A stretch of DNA of 64,000 bases from Bathynomus jamesi (GCA_023014485.1 JAJOZX010000918.1:941501-1005500), one strand, 5' to 3'; counted from the first letter of the stretch, positions 11,529 through 21,195 are shown. Made by a program: numbers and translations. The notes: generated by a model from the letters alone, not told the origin.

Positions 11529-11944
11529 AATTCGGAGTGTATCTTGTGTTAAAATGTTTTGCTCACGTAAAAATTAAAGAATAAAATGAGTTATTTACCT
11601 TCCCCAAATAGGTATCAGAAAGAAACGCTCCTGCAATAGGTGCAAGATAAATTAATCCTTCAATAGCAGCCTTCAGCGATGAGGAGGTCGAAGCGGAAAA
11701 CTGAAGTACTCTTTGCATATAAAATACAACGCCCCCAAATAATCCATAGTAGACAAAACGTTGAAGTAGATAACAAACCAAAATGTAGAATGCCCCTACA
11801 GGATACTTCAAGGAAGGAGAACTGGCTTCACCATCTTCTGGCGAAGTGGTTGCGGGTTTATTCTTACTTCTCTCCAGTTCCATCATGACAAATGCGTATT
11901 TTCTGAAAAATTAAATTATGTTCGGTTATTGCGTACGGGTAATA

Positions 11945-12021
11945 CAGGGTGGTCCTAAATTATCTTTCCTATTTCCTATGTAAATTAAAGAAAATATGAA
12001 AAATAATTTAAGAACACCCTG
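11945..12021. mobile_element. 77-bp MITE with TA duplication
   Basis: The left end CAGGGTGGTCCTAAATTA and the inverted right end CAGGGTGTTCTTAAATTA match at 16 of 18 bases. TA flanks both sides. It lies just upstream of the start codon of POT copy 1. Confidence 0.8.
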
Positions 12022-13222
12022 TATTTTAACTAGTCTAGGATAAATAATAAAAAATCCAAAATTTGGAAAGTAGAAATATTAAACACTGAAAATACAGACA
12101 GTACCTTTAAAAGTAACACTCGAGGAATAAAGTTCTCAGAAAAAATTAAACTTTTAAAATTACTAGGCCCTTATGAATATAGCTGGAAAGTATACGGAAG
12201 AGTGCTCATAGGGTAAAAAAGATTAGTGGAGCACTCTTAAATGTTTCACAAATGAAAGCTGAATTTGATTCGTGAATTCGATGTTTTTCTCTCAATTAAA
12301 ATTAATTGAAGTTCATAAAAGAATCTTTGGAAAAATCCTGAGATACAAAACTGATAACATTATTATTGACACAGACACTTTCATTGGCCCGAAAATACAA
12401 AGCATAGGAAGCCTATCTGAGCTAACTAATGGTGAATTGCATGTTAACCTATAATCAGGTTTGTTTTTTTTTGGCGAATAAGGTGCTTTTTTGGTTTTCC
12501 ATGTGAAAATACTCATTGCGGTTTTATAGGTTTTCAGCTTTGAAATGAATGAATTGACGATAAGCCAAAATATTGGAACATGAGGCGCTATCTCTTAGAT
12601 GAAATGTCTATTAAGTTCCCTTTCACTAAACCTTCATTTCCAGTGTCCAGTCCTTGTATATTAATCTACAGTACAACGCTATAGTAGCAGATAATTAGAT
12701 TGAATGTTAAGTGGTTTATAATATAATAACAGATTTTCGGTCTTGCCTTGGGGGAGAACTCGAACCTCCGTCCCTAAAGCTGTCATTATTTCGAGGCCAT
12801 GAATTTAAAATGTGTAACGAAATATCATTAAAGAAAAATCACCTGGCCAGCTGGAGGTACCTCTGGAACAGTACTCCCTTATCTTAATAATTCCTATGCG
12901 GAACAAGGTAATATAAATAATCAATTTTAGAGAAACAATCCCTCAGCATGGTGACCTTTGGCATTTATCGAAGAAATGATGCAACGATAAAATGATGATG
13001 ACTTATTGTACGAGTATATAAAAATAAATTTTAAAAAATCCTTAAAACATCGTGTATATATATATGTGTGTATATATATAAGCGTGGCGTAGATTAGATT
13101 AAGCAGTTTAGCGTCTTTTCTACTGTCCTTAAGTACATAATTAGAAACTGTAATTTTTTATTGCACTTCTTCCTACTTTACTATAACTTCTTTCACAAGT
13201 ACTTTCTGTCAGCAGTGTCTGG
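12022..13222. other. No gene recognised
   Basis: No coding similarity. Around 12745-12790 a B-box-like block on the minus strand (GGAGGTTCGAGTTC) suggests a decayed tRNA-derived SINE. A short (TA)n/(TG)n stretch lies at about 13053-13080. Confidence 0.4.
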
Positions 13223-13285
13223 CGGAAGAAGAAGAAGAAGAAGAAGAAGAAGAAGAAAAAGAAAGAAGAAGAAGAGAAGAAGAGC
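13223..13285. repeat. (GAA)n microsatellite
   Basis: About 60 bases of GAA/AAG repeats with a few substitutions. It creates an Arg/Lys-rich frame that is not a gene. Confidence 0.95.
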
Positions 13286-13457
13286 TTTCTCCATTCTATG
13301 CTTTACTTCTACTCGCTACTGTTACGGTTCTTCTGTGAAAGCTTTACACGTTTATAAGACTAAAAGACTGTGAAATCTTTCAGTATTGTTCGGTCATACA
13401 AGCTAACACAAACCCTAAGATCCACTCTCTGTTAGCCCAAGAATGAAAATAAGCCAA

Positions 13458-13489
<32 letters not shown>

Positions 13490-13493
<4 letters not shown>

Positions 13494-13756
13494 AGAAACG
13501 ACGTAAGTATAGAGGAGCGTTCTGCACACGAGGAAGAGAAATAACGAACAAATGAAAAATGAGGTAACTGCCCGGGAATCGAACCCGGGATCTTCCGATT
13601 GCCGGTCAGATATGCTACCACTACACCACGGGCCTCGATCAGTCAGAAGTCGCAATTCTCCTACATAGGGCAGAAACCAATGCCCTGAGAGGGCACCCTC
13701 GCAAATCGTGAATATGTACATTTAACTGCAATGACCACGCAGTATATTAATGTATA
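13490..13756 (-). mobile_element. tRNA-derived SINE (family A), minus orientation
   Basis: Read inverted, it has a tRNA-like head with an A-box-like GTGTAGTGGTAGC and a B box GGTTCGATTCC, then a tail containing CATTTGTTCGTTATTTCTC. The acceptor stem does not pair, so it is not a functional tRNA. It forms a head-to-head inverted pair with the copy that follows. Confidence 0.8.
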
Positions 13757-13962
13757 GGAGAATTGCGACTTCTGACTGATCGAGGCCCGTGGTGTAGTGG
13801 TAGCATATCTGACCGGCAATCGGAAGATCCCGGGTTCGATTCCCGGGCGGTTACCTCATTTTTCATTTGTTCGTTATTTCTCTTCCTCGTGTGCAGAACG
13901 CTCCTCTATACTTACGTCGTTTCTATACATTAATATACTGCGTGGTCATTGCAGTTAAATGT
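13757..13962 (+). mobile_element. tRNA-derived SINE (family A), plus orientation
   Basis: Mirror copy of the preceding unit. The tRNA-like body is about 13782-13854, with B box GGTTCGATTCC at 13833-13843, and the same tail follows to the (TA)n beyond 13970. Related units form the array at 18634-19643. Confidence 0.8.
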
Positions 13963-13972
13963 GTGTATAATG

Positions 13973-14008
<36 letters not shown>

Positions 14009-14011
<3 letters not shown>

Positions 14012-14270
14012 GGTGTTATCAAATTGTTTTATAAATTAGTGTAAGATTCAGGACGTGAAAGTAATAATAATTTTATTGTTCTCTGATATACTATATCTAG
14101 AAAGTATACAATTAGGTGTACCTACAGAGAATAGCATCGTCCTCGACAAAAAAAGCAATATATCTCGGAACCGAAGCGAATGCAGATTTATATTCATAGG
14201 AACTTTTTTGTTCACTTTCACGTCCTGAATATGTATACTAATTTATGAAACATAATTTGATAACACCCTG
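14009..14270. mobile_element. 262-bp MITE with about 55-bp inverted repeats
   Basis: The termini CAGGGTGTTATCAAATT and an inverted match continue inward to TTCAGGACGTGAAAGT on both sides. It sits between (CA)n/(TA)n on the left and (TG)n/(TA)n on the right. No coding content. Probably Tc1/mariner-derived. Confidence 0.8.
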
Positions 14271-15100
14271 TGGTGTGTGTATATATATATATATATATAA
14301 TCATTTAGGACGGCCACAAACTGGCTCTGATGCCTGCATTATTATTATTATTATTACCAGTATCATTGGCGCTCGAACCCCCGACCTCAGTGTCTTTACT
14401 TTATATATATATATATAAATGTTGTGTGTGTGTATATATATATATACACACACACACCTGCCTGTATAAATGTGAGCATAGCATGAGAGATTTACTTTGT
14501 ATTTTCTACGACTGTTCACTCCCAAATGTTTCCTACTTCACTTCCATTTTTTCTCTGCCCTATAGTAAATTAGATCCTCGGACCTTTGATAACCTCCAAC
14601 ATCCGCAATATATAATTATATACAGTATATATGTCCTTGAGGTAATGTTTAGGAAATATTTGATTGCGAAAGACGGTAAGTATTGGGTCACTCTGTTCCT
14701 TCCAATTATTACATTTTCCAAGAAATTTTCGCTTTGAAAGAGTTCATATTTTTCCTGGTCGTTTATTTACATAATGAGGCCATTTCAGACACGCTAAAGT
14801 TGCGATGGAGTAGACCCAAATCGCGTGTTCGTTCCTGACTGCCGCAAGGCGCTAGGACAGTTTGCCGACGGACAATTTGCCTACGGACAGTTTGCCTACG
14901 GACAGTTTGCCTACGGACAGTTTGCCTACGGACAGTTTGCCTACTGGACAGTTTGCCTACTGGACATTATGCCTATGGACACCATGCCTATGTGGTATAT
15001 TTATCCTTACCTTATTTAACTTATTTAACTTATTTAACTTCAGATTCATGCAAAAGAATTAATTCAAAATTAAAATGTGTTGTTGCCCTTAATAGCATAA

Positions 15101-15295
15101 ATGTCTGAAAATATATCAAGTAAGAAAGGGAAACAGAAGTTTTCACATAATGGATATTTGTATGTGTTTGATAAATGTAGCAAGCGCGACCCTTCGTTAC
15201 TTTTTTGGCGGTGCGAGCAAAAGAGTCAGTGTATTATAAGGTGTGTATATAATATGGGTACTTCTCCGTTATCTGCCCCATTGACGATTGGTTAG
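15101..15295 (+). CDS. FLYWCH-like zinc-finger frame in left arm
   Basis: A 64-codon frame beginning MSENISSKKGKQKFSHNGY. The pattern F-S-x-N-G-Y-L-Y...F-W-R-C-E...C-I-I-R-C matches the first part of a FLYWCH zinc finger (conserved F/Y, W-x-C and a following C). It ends where the palindrome centre begins, so the second half of the finger is missing. The twin lies at 15452-15646 on the minus strand with two residue differences. It is probably the truncated start of a transposase or accessory protein. Whether it is expressed is unknown. Confidence 0.6.
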   Translation: MSENISSKKGKQKFSHNGYLYVFDKCSKRDPSLLFWRCEQKSQCIIRCVYNMGTSPLSAPLTIG

Positions 15296-15451
15296 GTTAA
15301 GTCGTGATATTTTCGTTAAAATTAACGAAAATATCACGACTTAACCTAACCAATCGTCAAGGGCGTACAGTTGACCTAACCGGGCAGTGACGATTGGTTA
15401 GGTTAAGTTGTGATATTTTTGATAGTTTTAATGAAAATATCATGACTGAAC

Positions 15452-15646
15452 CTAACCAATCGTCAATGGGGCAGATAACGGAAAAGTACCCATATTATAT
15501 ATACACCTTATAATACACTGACTCTTTTGCTCGCACCGCCAAAAAAGTAACGAAGGGTCGCGCTTGCTACATTTATCAAACACATACAAATATCCATTAT
15601 GTGAAAACTTCTGTTTCCCTTTCTTACTTGATATATTTTCAGACAT
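15452..15646 (-). CDS. FLYWCH-like zinc-finger frame in right arm
   Basis: Inverted twin of the frame at 15101-15295, differing in two residues (V to I and S to F near the C-terminus). Both keep the W-x-C and C-x-x-x-C pattern. The near identity suggests that the palindrome formed recently or has been homogenised by gene conversion. Confidence 0.6.
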   Translation of the reverse strand: MSENISSKKGKQKFSHNGYLYVFDKCSKRDPSLLFWRCEQKSQCIIRCIYNMGTFPLSAPLTIG

Positions 15647-15901
15647 TTATGCTATTAAGGGCAACAACACATTTTAATTTTGAATTAATTCTTTTGCATG
15701 AATCTGAAGTTAAATAAGTTAAATAAGGTAAGGATAAATATACCACATAGGCATGGTGTCCATAGGCATAATGTCCAGTAGGCAAACTGTCCAGTAGGCA
15801 AACTGTCCAGTAGGCAAACTGTCCGTAGGCAAACTGTCCAGTAGGCAAACTGTCCGTAGGCAAACTGTCCGTAGGCAAACTGTCCGGCCACGCTGCCGCA
15901 A

Positions 15902-16329
15902 TGTGTTTGTCTACTTGTCTTTCTGTTAAACGACAAAATTCCTTAGAGTGAATTCTAACTGACGAGTACGCGCGCAATGATTGAGTTTAGTGCGTACTTT
16001 AACCTTGATCAGGAACCCCCTCCCTGGGGTCAAAACATTGAAAGAGATGATCTTATTCGTTAAAATTCCATAAATATGAAATACAACGTTTCATTCATGT
16101 CATTGTTTCATTACAGAATTTTTATAGCATAATTTTTTAAGATTTTAGGCCTGGGATCATAGAGGCCAATATAGGCCATGGGGTCTATGGTTCTAACAAC
16201 GTAAGTAAATTGAAGGTTCCTGACGAGGGTTAATTCTGTCGCGTACAGTCATCTCCAAAATGCGCTTAGTTAATTAAAAACGTTTACATTTATCACCGTT
16301 CATTCTTAGAAACTAACTAAAAACAACAA
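15902..16329. other. No gene recognised
   Basis: Unique-looking AT-rich DNA. No domain, inverted repeat or tRNA-like signal was seen. Confidence 0.4.
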
Positions 16330-16402
16330 ACCAGGATTCGAACCCACCACCTCTTCAGTAGATGGTGAAGACACTAGCCACTACGATACGACAAGATAAA
16401 AG
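16330..16402 (-). mobile_element. tRNA-like SINE head (family C)
   Basis: Read inverted, the block has GTAGTGGCTAGTG as an A-box-like part and GGGTTCGAATCC as a B box, about 50 bases apart. The stems do not fold into a full cloverleaf by eye. A related head lies at 17185-17256. Confidence 0.6.
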
Positions 16403-16551
16403 ATAATACAATCTGACGGATATTTCATCGTCAGAAGAAAACCATAATGCTTTCGGGCCCGGAGGCGTTTTACATTTCCGATAATGACCAGTTCGTTGAA
16501 ATTATATTGCGCAACGCTGTGGTCCCATAAATTGAATAATAGGTAAATATT

Positions 16552-16894
16552 GAAAACACGTCGGAGGATTGGGGGGGGGGGGAGTGGGGGGGGGCATACA
16601 AATATATTTTCTGTGTATTTTGGGGCGCTTTGTTCAAATATGACCTTCGTTTCAATCGCAAATGATTCTAGGTTAGGTTAGGTTTGGTTTCCTCATATAA
16701 TTTTCAGTGTTCTTTTCTAATATCAATGCATTTTTTGTTAGAAATGCTCTCACTGAAAATTATATAAGAAAACCTAACCTACCTAGATTCATTCGCGATT
16801 GAAACGAAAGTCATATTTGAACAAAGCACCAAAAATTATGCAAAACAATTATTTTTATGCCAAAAAACAAAAGCCATTCGCCGGCGTGTTTTCC
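16552..16894. mobile_element. 343-bp foldback element
   Basis: Arms of about 110-150 bp run inward from AAAACACG through TTTGTTCAAATATGAC, CGTTTCAATCGC and a TTAGGTTAGG block to ATAATTTTCAGTG, and then invert. AATATT occurs at both outer edges but is itself palindromic. A G-rich tract (about 16570-16594) disrupts the left arm. Confidence 0.75.
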
Positions 16895-16902
16895 AATATT
16901 AA

Positions 16903-17062
16903 CCCGTTAACTAAGCGAACGCCCAGTTACGAGTCGAGCCAAAAACACGGGCTATGCAAAGAAATATCTCAGTTTAAAGTTTAAACCCGTGTGTATACGG
17001 GGCTGCGCCAGAAATGGTCAGAAGCGAGAGCCCGTGATATTACGGGTTGCGCAGCAAATGGG
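16903..17062. mobile_element. piggyBac-type MITE, TTAA target site
   Basis: A 160-bp segment flanked by TTAA on both sides (16899-16902 and 17063-17066). It starts CCCGTTAACTAAGCG and the inverted right end is CCCATTTGCTGCG. CCC...GGG termini with TTAA duplication are the piggyBac signature. The terminal match is short and imperfect. Confidence 0.6.
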
Positions 17063-17184
17063 TTAACTGAATAATATGCAGGAAAGCGCATGATTTTGCT
17101 TAAAGCGGAAGAGTTAATGCGTAAAACGCCTCTGAGCGCGAAATACCCGTCACGTGGTATTAACTTTCGCCTCGTCATACCGTG

Positions 17185-17256
17185 GGGCGTAGTGGCTGCG
17201 TCCTCACCTTCTACTCAAAAGGTGATGGGTTCGAATCCTGATGGGGCACTCTTGCA
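17185..17256 (+). mobile_element. tRNA-like SINE head (family C)
   Basis: Contains GCGTAGTGGCTGCG and GGGTTCGAATCC with tRNA-like spacing, similar to the inverted block at 16330-16402. No paired acceptor stem is seen. Confidence 0.55.
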
Positions 17257-17306
17257 TTATGCAAAATCGTGCGCATTCGTACATGATATTCCTTATACAG
17301 TATATA

Positions 17307-17499
17307 CAGAGTGGCTTCTAAAATTACTTGGACCACCTACATATCTGCATATCTACGTGGAATTTGCCTTTTTCCGATATGCCTAGAGACAGGTAGTCTC
17401 AGATGAATGATTGTTATCAAGAATTGCTACCTTCTGTGGGATTTATAAAAAAAAAATAGAAAAAGCTGGGGGTGGTCCAAGTAATTTTAACAGCCACTG
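17307..17499. mobile_element. 193-bp MITE with TA duplication
   Basis: The left end CAGAGTGGCTTCTAAAATTA and the inverted right end CAGTGGCTGTTAAAATTA continue into ACTTGGACCACC on both sides. TA flanks both edges. No coding content. Confidence 0.85.
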
Positions 17500-17501
17500 T
17501 A

Positions 17502-17534
<33 letters not shown>

Positions 17535-17536
<2 letters not shown>

Positions 17537-17735
17537 GATGCAAACCCACAAGAAAAAAGAAAAAATTATTCAAAGTCTTTCGTGTATTCAGCAATACAAC
17601 TCGTCAGGTAATGAAGGGAGAAAGAGAAACGAGGTGTACTGCTGAATACACGAAAGGCTTTGAAATAATTTTTTCTTTTTCCTTGTGGGTTTGCATCATT
17701 CATTCATTTCACGTGTTTAATTTGTGAAATTCATC

Positions 17736-17740
<5 letters not shown>
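17535..17740 (-). mobile_element. Penelope-type terminal repeat between (TA)n arrays
   Basis: Two arms sharing GATGCAAACCCACAAG and AAAGAAAAAATTATT form a hairpin around a core that includes a hammerhead-like motif. The right edge carries TTTCACGTGTTTAATTTGTG, the same tail hairpin as in the Penelope-like copies at 23562 and 31355. (TA)n bounds both sides. No coding region remains, so it resembles a solo terminal unit. Confidence 0.6.
17578..17607 (-). ncRNA. Hammerhead ribozyme-like core
   Basis: Read on the minus strand: CTGACGA, then a 19-base segment folding as a seven-pair stem with one bulge and a GCTG loop, then GAAA. CUGANGA-stem II-GAAA is the invariant hammerhead core, known from Penelope-like elements. 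I could not identify the cleavage-site strand with confidence, so activity is unproven. Confidence 0.5.
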
Positions 17741-17777
<37 letters not shown>

Positions 17778-17782
<5 letters not shown>

Positions 17783-18122
17783 GGCGCAAAAGTCGCGCAT
17801 CAGGAATTTTCAGCGCTGACTATACTATATTATTTTTCTTTTAGGTAGGGGATGGCTGCGAAATTAACAATAGACGAGAGGGTGAGCCGGGTTTTAATGT
17901 ATGGAATACTAGGTACAAGAAATCGATGAATCGGTAGGTACAGAATCTAAATTCTGTACCGATTCATCGATATGTAGTACTTGGTATTCTATGCATTAAA
18001 ACCAAGCTCACCCTCTCGTCTATTATTAATTTCGCAGCCATCCTGTACCTTAAAGAAAAAAAATATATATATTATAATCAACCCTGAAAATTCCTATGAT
18101 GCGAGACTTTTGCGCCACCCTG
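17778..18122. mobile_element. Tc1/mariner foldback with a start codon in each arm
   Basis: Termini GGGTGGCGCAAAAGTCGCG and the inverted match GGGTGGCGCAAAAGTC. TA lies at both edges. Each arm of about 165 bp contains an ATG-led frame beginning MAAKLTIDERVSRVLMY (left arm), the look of a transposase N-terminus, and the arms meet at a palindrome at about 17950. Both ends therefore come from the 5' end of one parental element, with the catalytic part and 3' end missing. Confidence 0.8.
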
Positions 18123-18420
18123 TATATAAATATTGATTTATTTACTTGTTTATTTATTTATTAATCCCAGCTGCATAGCTTACATAAACTCATACAGTAA
18201 ACGTTGTCTGTATAGGTATTTTCAGTATTATTTGTGAAACAAAAGCAAGCTTATCGAATTGGCAGACAGCTGCTTGTTGACTAACAAGAACTTTCTAGCA
18301 CATTATAACCGTAAATTGTGTCAGGGTTTCTTTTAATGTGCAGCTCTACACACTGTGTGCAGGTCCGAAAAAAAGTGCAGTTCCTATAAAAATAGTGTGC
18401 AGTTCTAAAATATAGGGGTG

Positions 18421-18597
18421 TTTATAGTAATTATATATAATTATACTATACATATACTATATATGTACTATATATACACAATATATATTACATATTAGTA
18501 ATTATATATAATTATATATAATTATACTATACATATACTATATATACACTATATATATTACATATTAGTAATTATATATAATTATATCTTATAATTA

Positions 18598-18633
<36 letters not shown>
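18421..18633. repeat. AT-rich degenerate tandem repeat and (TA)n
   Basis: Several imperfect copies of TTAGTAATTATATATAATTA followed by a pure (TA)n run up to the SINE array. No coding content. Confidence 0.8.
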
Positions 18634-18636
<3 letters not shown>

Positions 18637-19643
18637 TTTAACTGCAATGACCACGCAGTATATAAATGAATAGAAACGACGTAAATAAGGAGCGTCTCTG
18701 CACACGGGAAGAGAAATAACGAATAAATGAAAAATGAGGCGAACCGCCCGGGAATCGAACCCAGGGCCTTCCAATTGCCGGTTGGATGCGCTACCATTAC
18801 ACTACGGACCTCGATCAATCATAAATCGAAATTCTCCTACATAGGGCAGAAACCAATGCCCTGAGAGGGCACCCTCGCAAATCGTGAATATGTGCATTTA
18901 ACTACAATGACCACGCAGTATATAAATGAATAGAAACGACGTAAATAAGGAGCGTCTCTGCACACGGGGAAGAGAAATAACGAATAAATGAAAAATGAGG
19001 CGAACCGCCGGGAATCGAACCCAGGGCCTTCCAATTGCGGGTTGGATGCGCTACCATTACACTACGGACCTCGATCAATCATAAATCGAAATTCTCCTAC
19101 ATAGGGCAGAAACCAATGCCCTGAGAGGGCACCCTCGCAAATCGTGAATATGTGCATTTAACTGCAATGACCACGCAGTATATAAATGAATAGAAACGAC
19201 GTAAATAAGGAGCGTCTCTGCACACGGGGAAGAGAAATAACGAATAAATGAAAATGAGGCGAACCGCCCGGCAATTGGAAGGCCCTGGGTTCGATTCCCG
19301 GGCGGTTCGCCTCATTTTTCATTTATTCGTTATTTCTCTTCCCCGTGTGCAGAGACGCTCCTTATTTACGTCGTTTCTATTCATTTATATACGGCGTGGT
19401 CATTGCAGTTAAATGCACATATTCACGATTTGCGAGGGTGCCCTCTCAGGGCATTGGTTTCTGCCCTATGTAGGAGAATTTCGATTTATGATTGATCGAG
19501 GTCCGTAGTGTAATGGTAGCGCATCCAACCGGCAACTGGAAGGCCCTGGGTTCGATTCCCGGGCGGTTCGCCTCATTTTTCATTTATTCGTTATTTCTCT
19601 TCCCCGTGTGAAGAGACGCTCCTTATTTACGTCGTTTCTATTC
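18634..19643. mobile_element. SINE family A array: tandem and inverted 260-bp units
   Basis: Two full direct units of 260 bp (starting 18634 and 18894) and a partial third (19154-19264) are on the minus strand. The array then flips and continues on the plus strand to 19643. Each unit has a tRNA-like head (GTGTAATGGTAGC and B box GGTTCGATTCC) and a tail with TTTATTCGTTATTTCTC. Units are nearly identical, so amplification is recent. (TA)n lies at both outer edges. The related inverted pair at 13490-13962 is more diverged. Confidence 0.85.
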
Positions 19644-19661
19644 ATATATATATATATATAT

Positions 19662-20214
19662 TAGTATAAATTCTAGCCCTAAATTTTTCTTAAAAGAAGC
19701 CCTGAATTATGTAAAAAAATATTCTGCAAAAATTTATTATCACCCCCTCTTTAATACTCTCTTTAATACTCTCTTTAATACTAAAAATTACTTGTATTCG
19801 TCTATAATTACTCTGTTCCCCACGTAATGCTCTTTCTACACTAAATAATATTAATATTAACGGCATTTTCAACTGTACTAACATACTCCTCATCAAATCT
19901 TCTAAATTTGCCATCCTAAATTAACAAAAGATAATTGTAGTTTAAAGTATTTTAAAACCTAATGATATTATATCTTCGAAATCTATTCAACATATTTAAG
20001 AAATAAAATCTTGGTGTATTATTTACTGTTTCTGTTGAACTTTAAGATTCTCAAACGTCCACTGGGGGGGGCCGGTGGCACCCACGTTGAAAACCACTGA
20101 ACTAAAAGAATTAGTAAATGCCACACTTTTTTGTAACTCATCATCAAAACATGTAATGAAAATAGGTAAACATATTTATTTATTATTAAAAATAATAACA
20201 ATAATAATAAAATG

Positions 20215-20249
<35 letters not shown>

Positions 20250-20540
20250 TAGTTGATCAAATTAGTTGATTAACATAATCATATACCTTTCTTTTTCTTG
20301 CGTTTCTCAGTAACTATTTCGTTTTTCGGACTAAGTACAGGTTTTTACAGTGACTCGGTACAATTTCCACAAATGATGAAAACACGCCAATAACAATATT
20401 ATAGTTTATACAGTTTATATAAAATTAACAACGTACGTTCAAATTGTATTTACTAACAATTGTTATTGTATTTTACGCGTCTTTTGCATAAATAACGGTA
20501 AAATCTAACACGTTTTTGTAATATTGTTCTTATTTTCAAG
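19662..20540. other. No gene recognised
   Basis: AT-rich DNA with an (AAT)n-type run at about 20210-20247. Around 20042-20099 a short segment, read inverted, starts CAGTGGTTTTCAACGTGGG, like the end of a hAT MITE. The opposite end was not found. Confidence 0.4.
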
Positions 20541-20617
20541 TGGGAATTGTATCAATTCGTTGTAAAATCCTACCAAGGCCAAAGAAAATATCTGATGAAA
20601 AGGCAAGGAAAAGAAAG
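20541..20617 (+). other. Candidate short exon
   Basis: A 77-base block preceded by TTATTTTCAAG (acceptor-like) and followed by GTAGGA (donor-like). Two of its three frames are open. It may belong with the open frame at 20902-21195. This rests only on splice-site appearance and is weak. Confidence 0.2.
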
Positions 20618-20901
20618 GTAGGACCTAAATAACTATGTTAGTTAACTAAACTGATCAACTAAGTATTAATAAATATATTTTACTCGTTTTCATTGCGTGT
20701 TTTGGTGATGACTGTATGTCGCTTCTATTTTTATCACTTTAGTAGTAAATTATAATTTGGCAAATTAGAAAGCATTTTTTTTTTTAACGAAAAACAACAT
20801 TAAAGTAAAGATACCTCAGTCAATATTTCCAATCTCCTTCGTTTCACTAACTCGAACCTTCTCAGTTGGGTCAAAATTATCAACTGAAGTGATACGTCAT
20901 T

Positions 20902-21195
20902 ATGACTGATAGTTTATGCAAACCTAAAATACAGGAAAACCAACCCCACTACAAATTTTTACCTGTTTCATCAGAGACTACGGTGGGGAGGTGTTGGAGT
21001 CCTTTAGCAGTTTCACTTCCGGATTACGCGAATGTGACTGATATTGCTTCAGGGATTTGTAAACCAGTTGGAAGCAACAATTCTTTGTCGTACAGTTTCC
21101 ATCCAAAGATTTTCAGTTTTGGAGACACCATTTACTGCACGAAATGCCACAGACCCCATGGCATTGAAACTATTAAAAGACGAGATTACAGCTAA
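20902..21195 (+). CDS. Hypothetical 97-aa protein
   Basis: An ATG-led frame whose base composition is less AT-skewed than its surroundings. The protein is of normal composition, with no low-complexity run. It ends in a segment with Y-C-T-K-C-H-R-P-H-G, a possible metal-binding CxxC-H pattern. I do not recognise the family, and no transposon ends flank it. A candidate upstream exon lies at 20541-20617. It could be a small host gene, an exon of a larger gene or a chance frame. Confidence 0.3.
   Translation: MTDSLCKPKIQENQPHYKFLPVSSETTVGRCWSPLAVSLPDYANVTDIASGICKPVGSNNSLSYSFHPKIFSFGDTIYCTKCHRPHGIETIKRRDYS

Larger units (their letters stand above)
1645..11886 (-). pseudogene. POT/SLC15 peptide transporter copy 1, pseudogene
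   Basis: This is a broken paralogue of the gene at 49515-52154, with the same exon layout on the minus strand. Exon 1 is 11886..11599, with the same length and donor site as in copy 2. It encodes the N-terminus, the first two membrane segments and the GLFGGVVFYMQR and SDTYLGK motifs. Exon 2 is 3654..3434 (221 nt, open and correctly bounded). Exon 3 (3329..3161) is two nt longer than its homologue. Exon 4 (3057..1645) has lost a G at its acceptor, has a one-base insertion near 2808, a two-base deletion near 2310 and a one-base deletion near 1832. These lesions break the frame repeatedly. Intron 1 is about 7.9 kb and contains a whole hAT-like transposon, LINE pieces and small inverted-repeat elements. 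The proton-coupling ExxER motif of the family reads YLLQR. A single frameshift could be an assembly error, but several independent ones argue for a pseudogene. Confidence 0.85.
14848..15892. mobile_element. Mutator-like foldback element with FLYWCH-like arms
   Basis: A 1045-bp palindromic element with a 9-bp target duplication CTGCCGCAA (14839-14847 and 15893-15901), the length typical of Mutator-like elements. Each arm is about 430 bp. From outside in, it has tandem copies of a 15-bp unit (GGACAGTTTGCCTAC), a TTATTTAAC repeat and a 64-codon FLYWCH-like frame. The centre (about 15287-15466) consists of two smaller hairpins containing CGATTGGTTAGGTTA. FLYWCH domains often accompany Mutator-like transposases. 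No transposase core is present, so the element is non-autonomous. Both arms appear to derive from the same end of a parental element. Confidence 0.88.

Noticed and set aside
13161..13373. Arg/Lys-rich open frame
   Set aside because: Produced by the (GAA)n microsatellite.
13782..13854. Functional tRNA gene
   Set aside because: A- and B-box-like sequences are present, but acceptor and anticodon stems do not pair properly, and copies recur with a common non-tRNA tail. It is a SINE head.
14862..15062. Repetitive frames of SLPTD and QFAYG type
   Set aside because: These are translations of the 15-bp minisatellite in the foldback arms. The unit length divides by three, so every frame stays open.
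15101..15646. FLYWCH frames as a host gene
   Set aside because: Two near-identical inverted copies inside an element with a 9-bp duplication point to a transposon origin.
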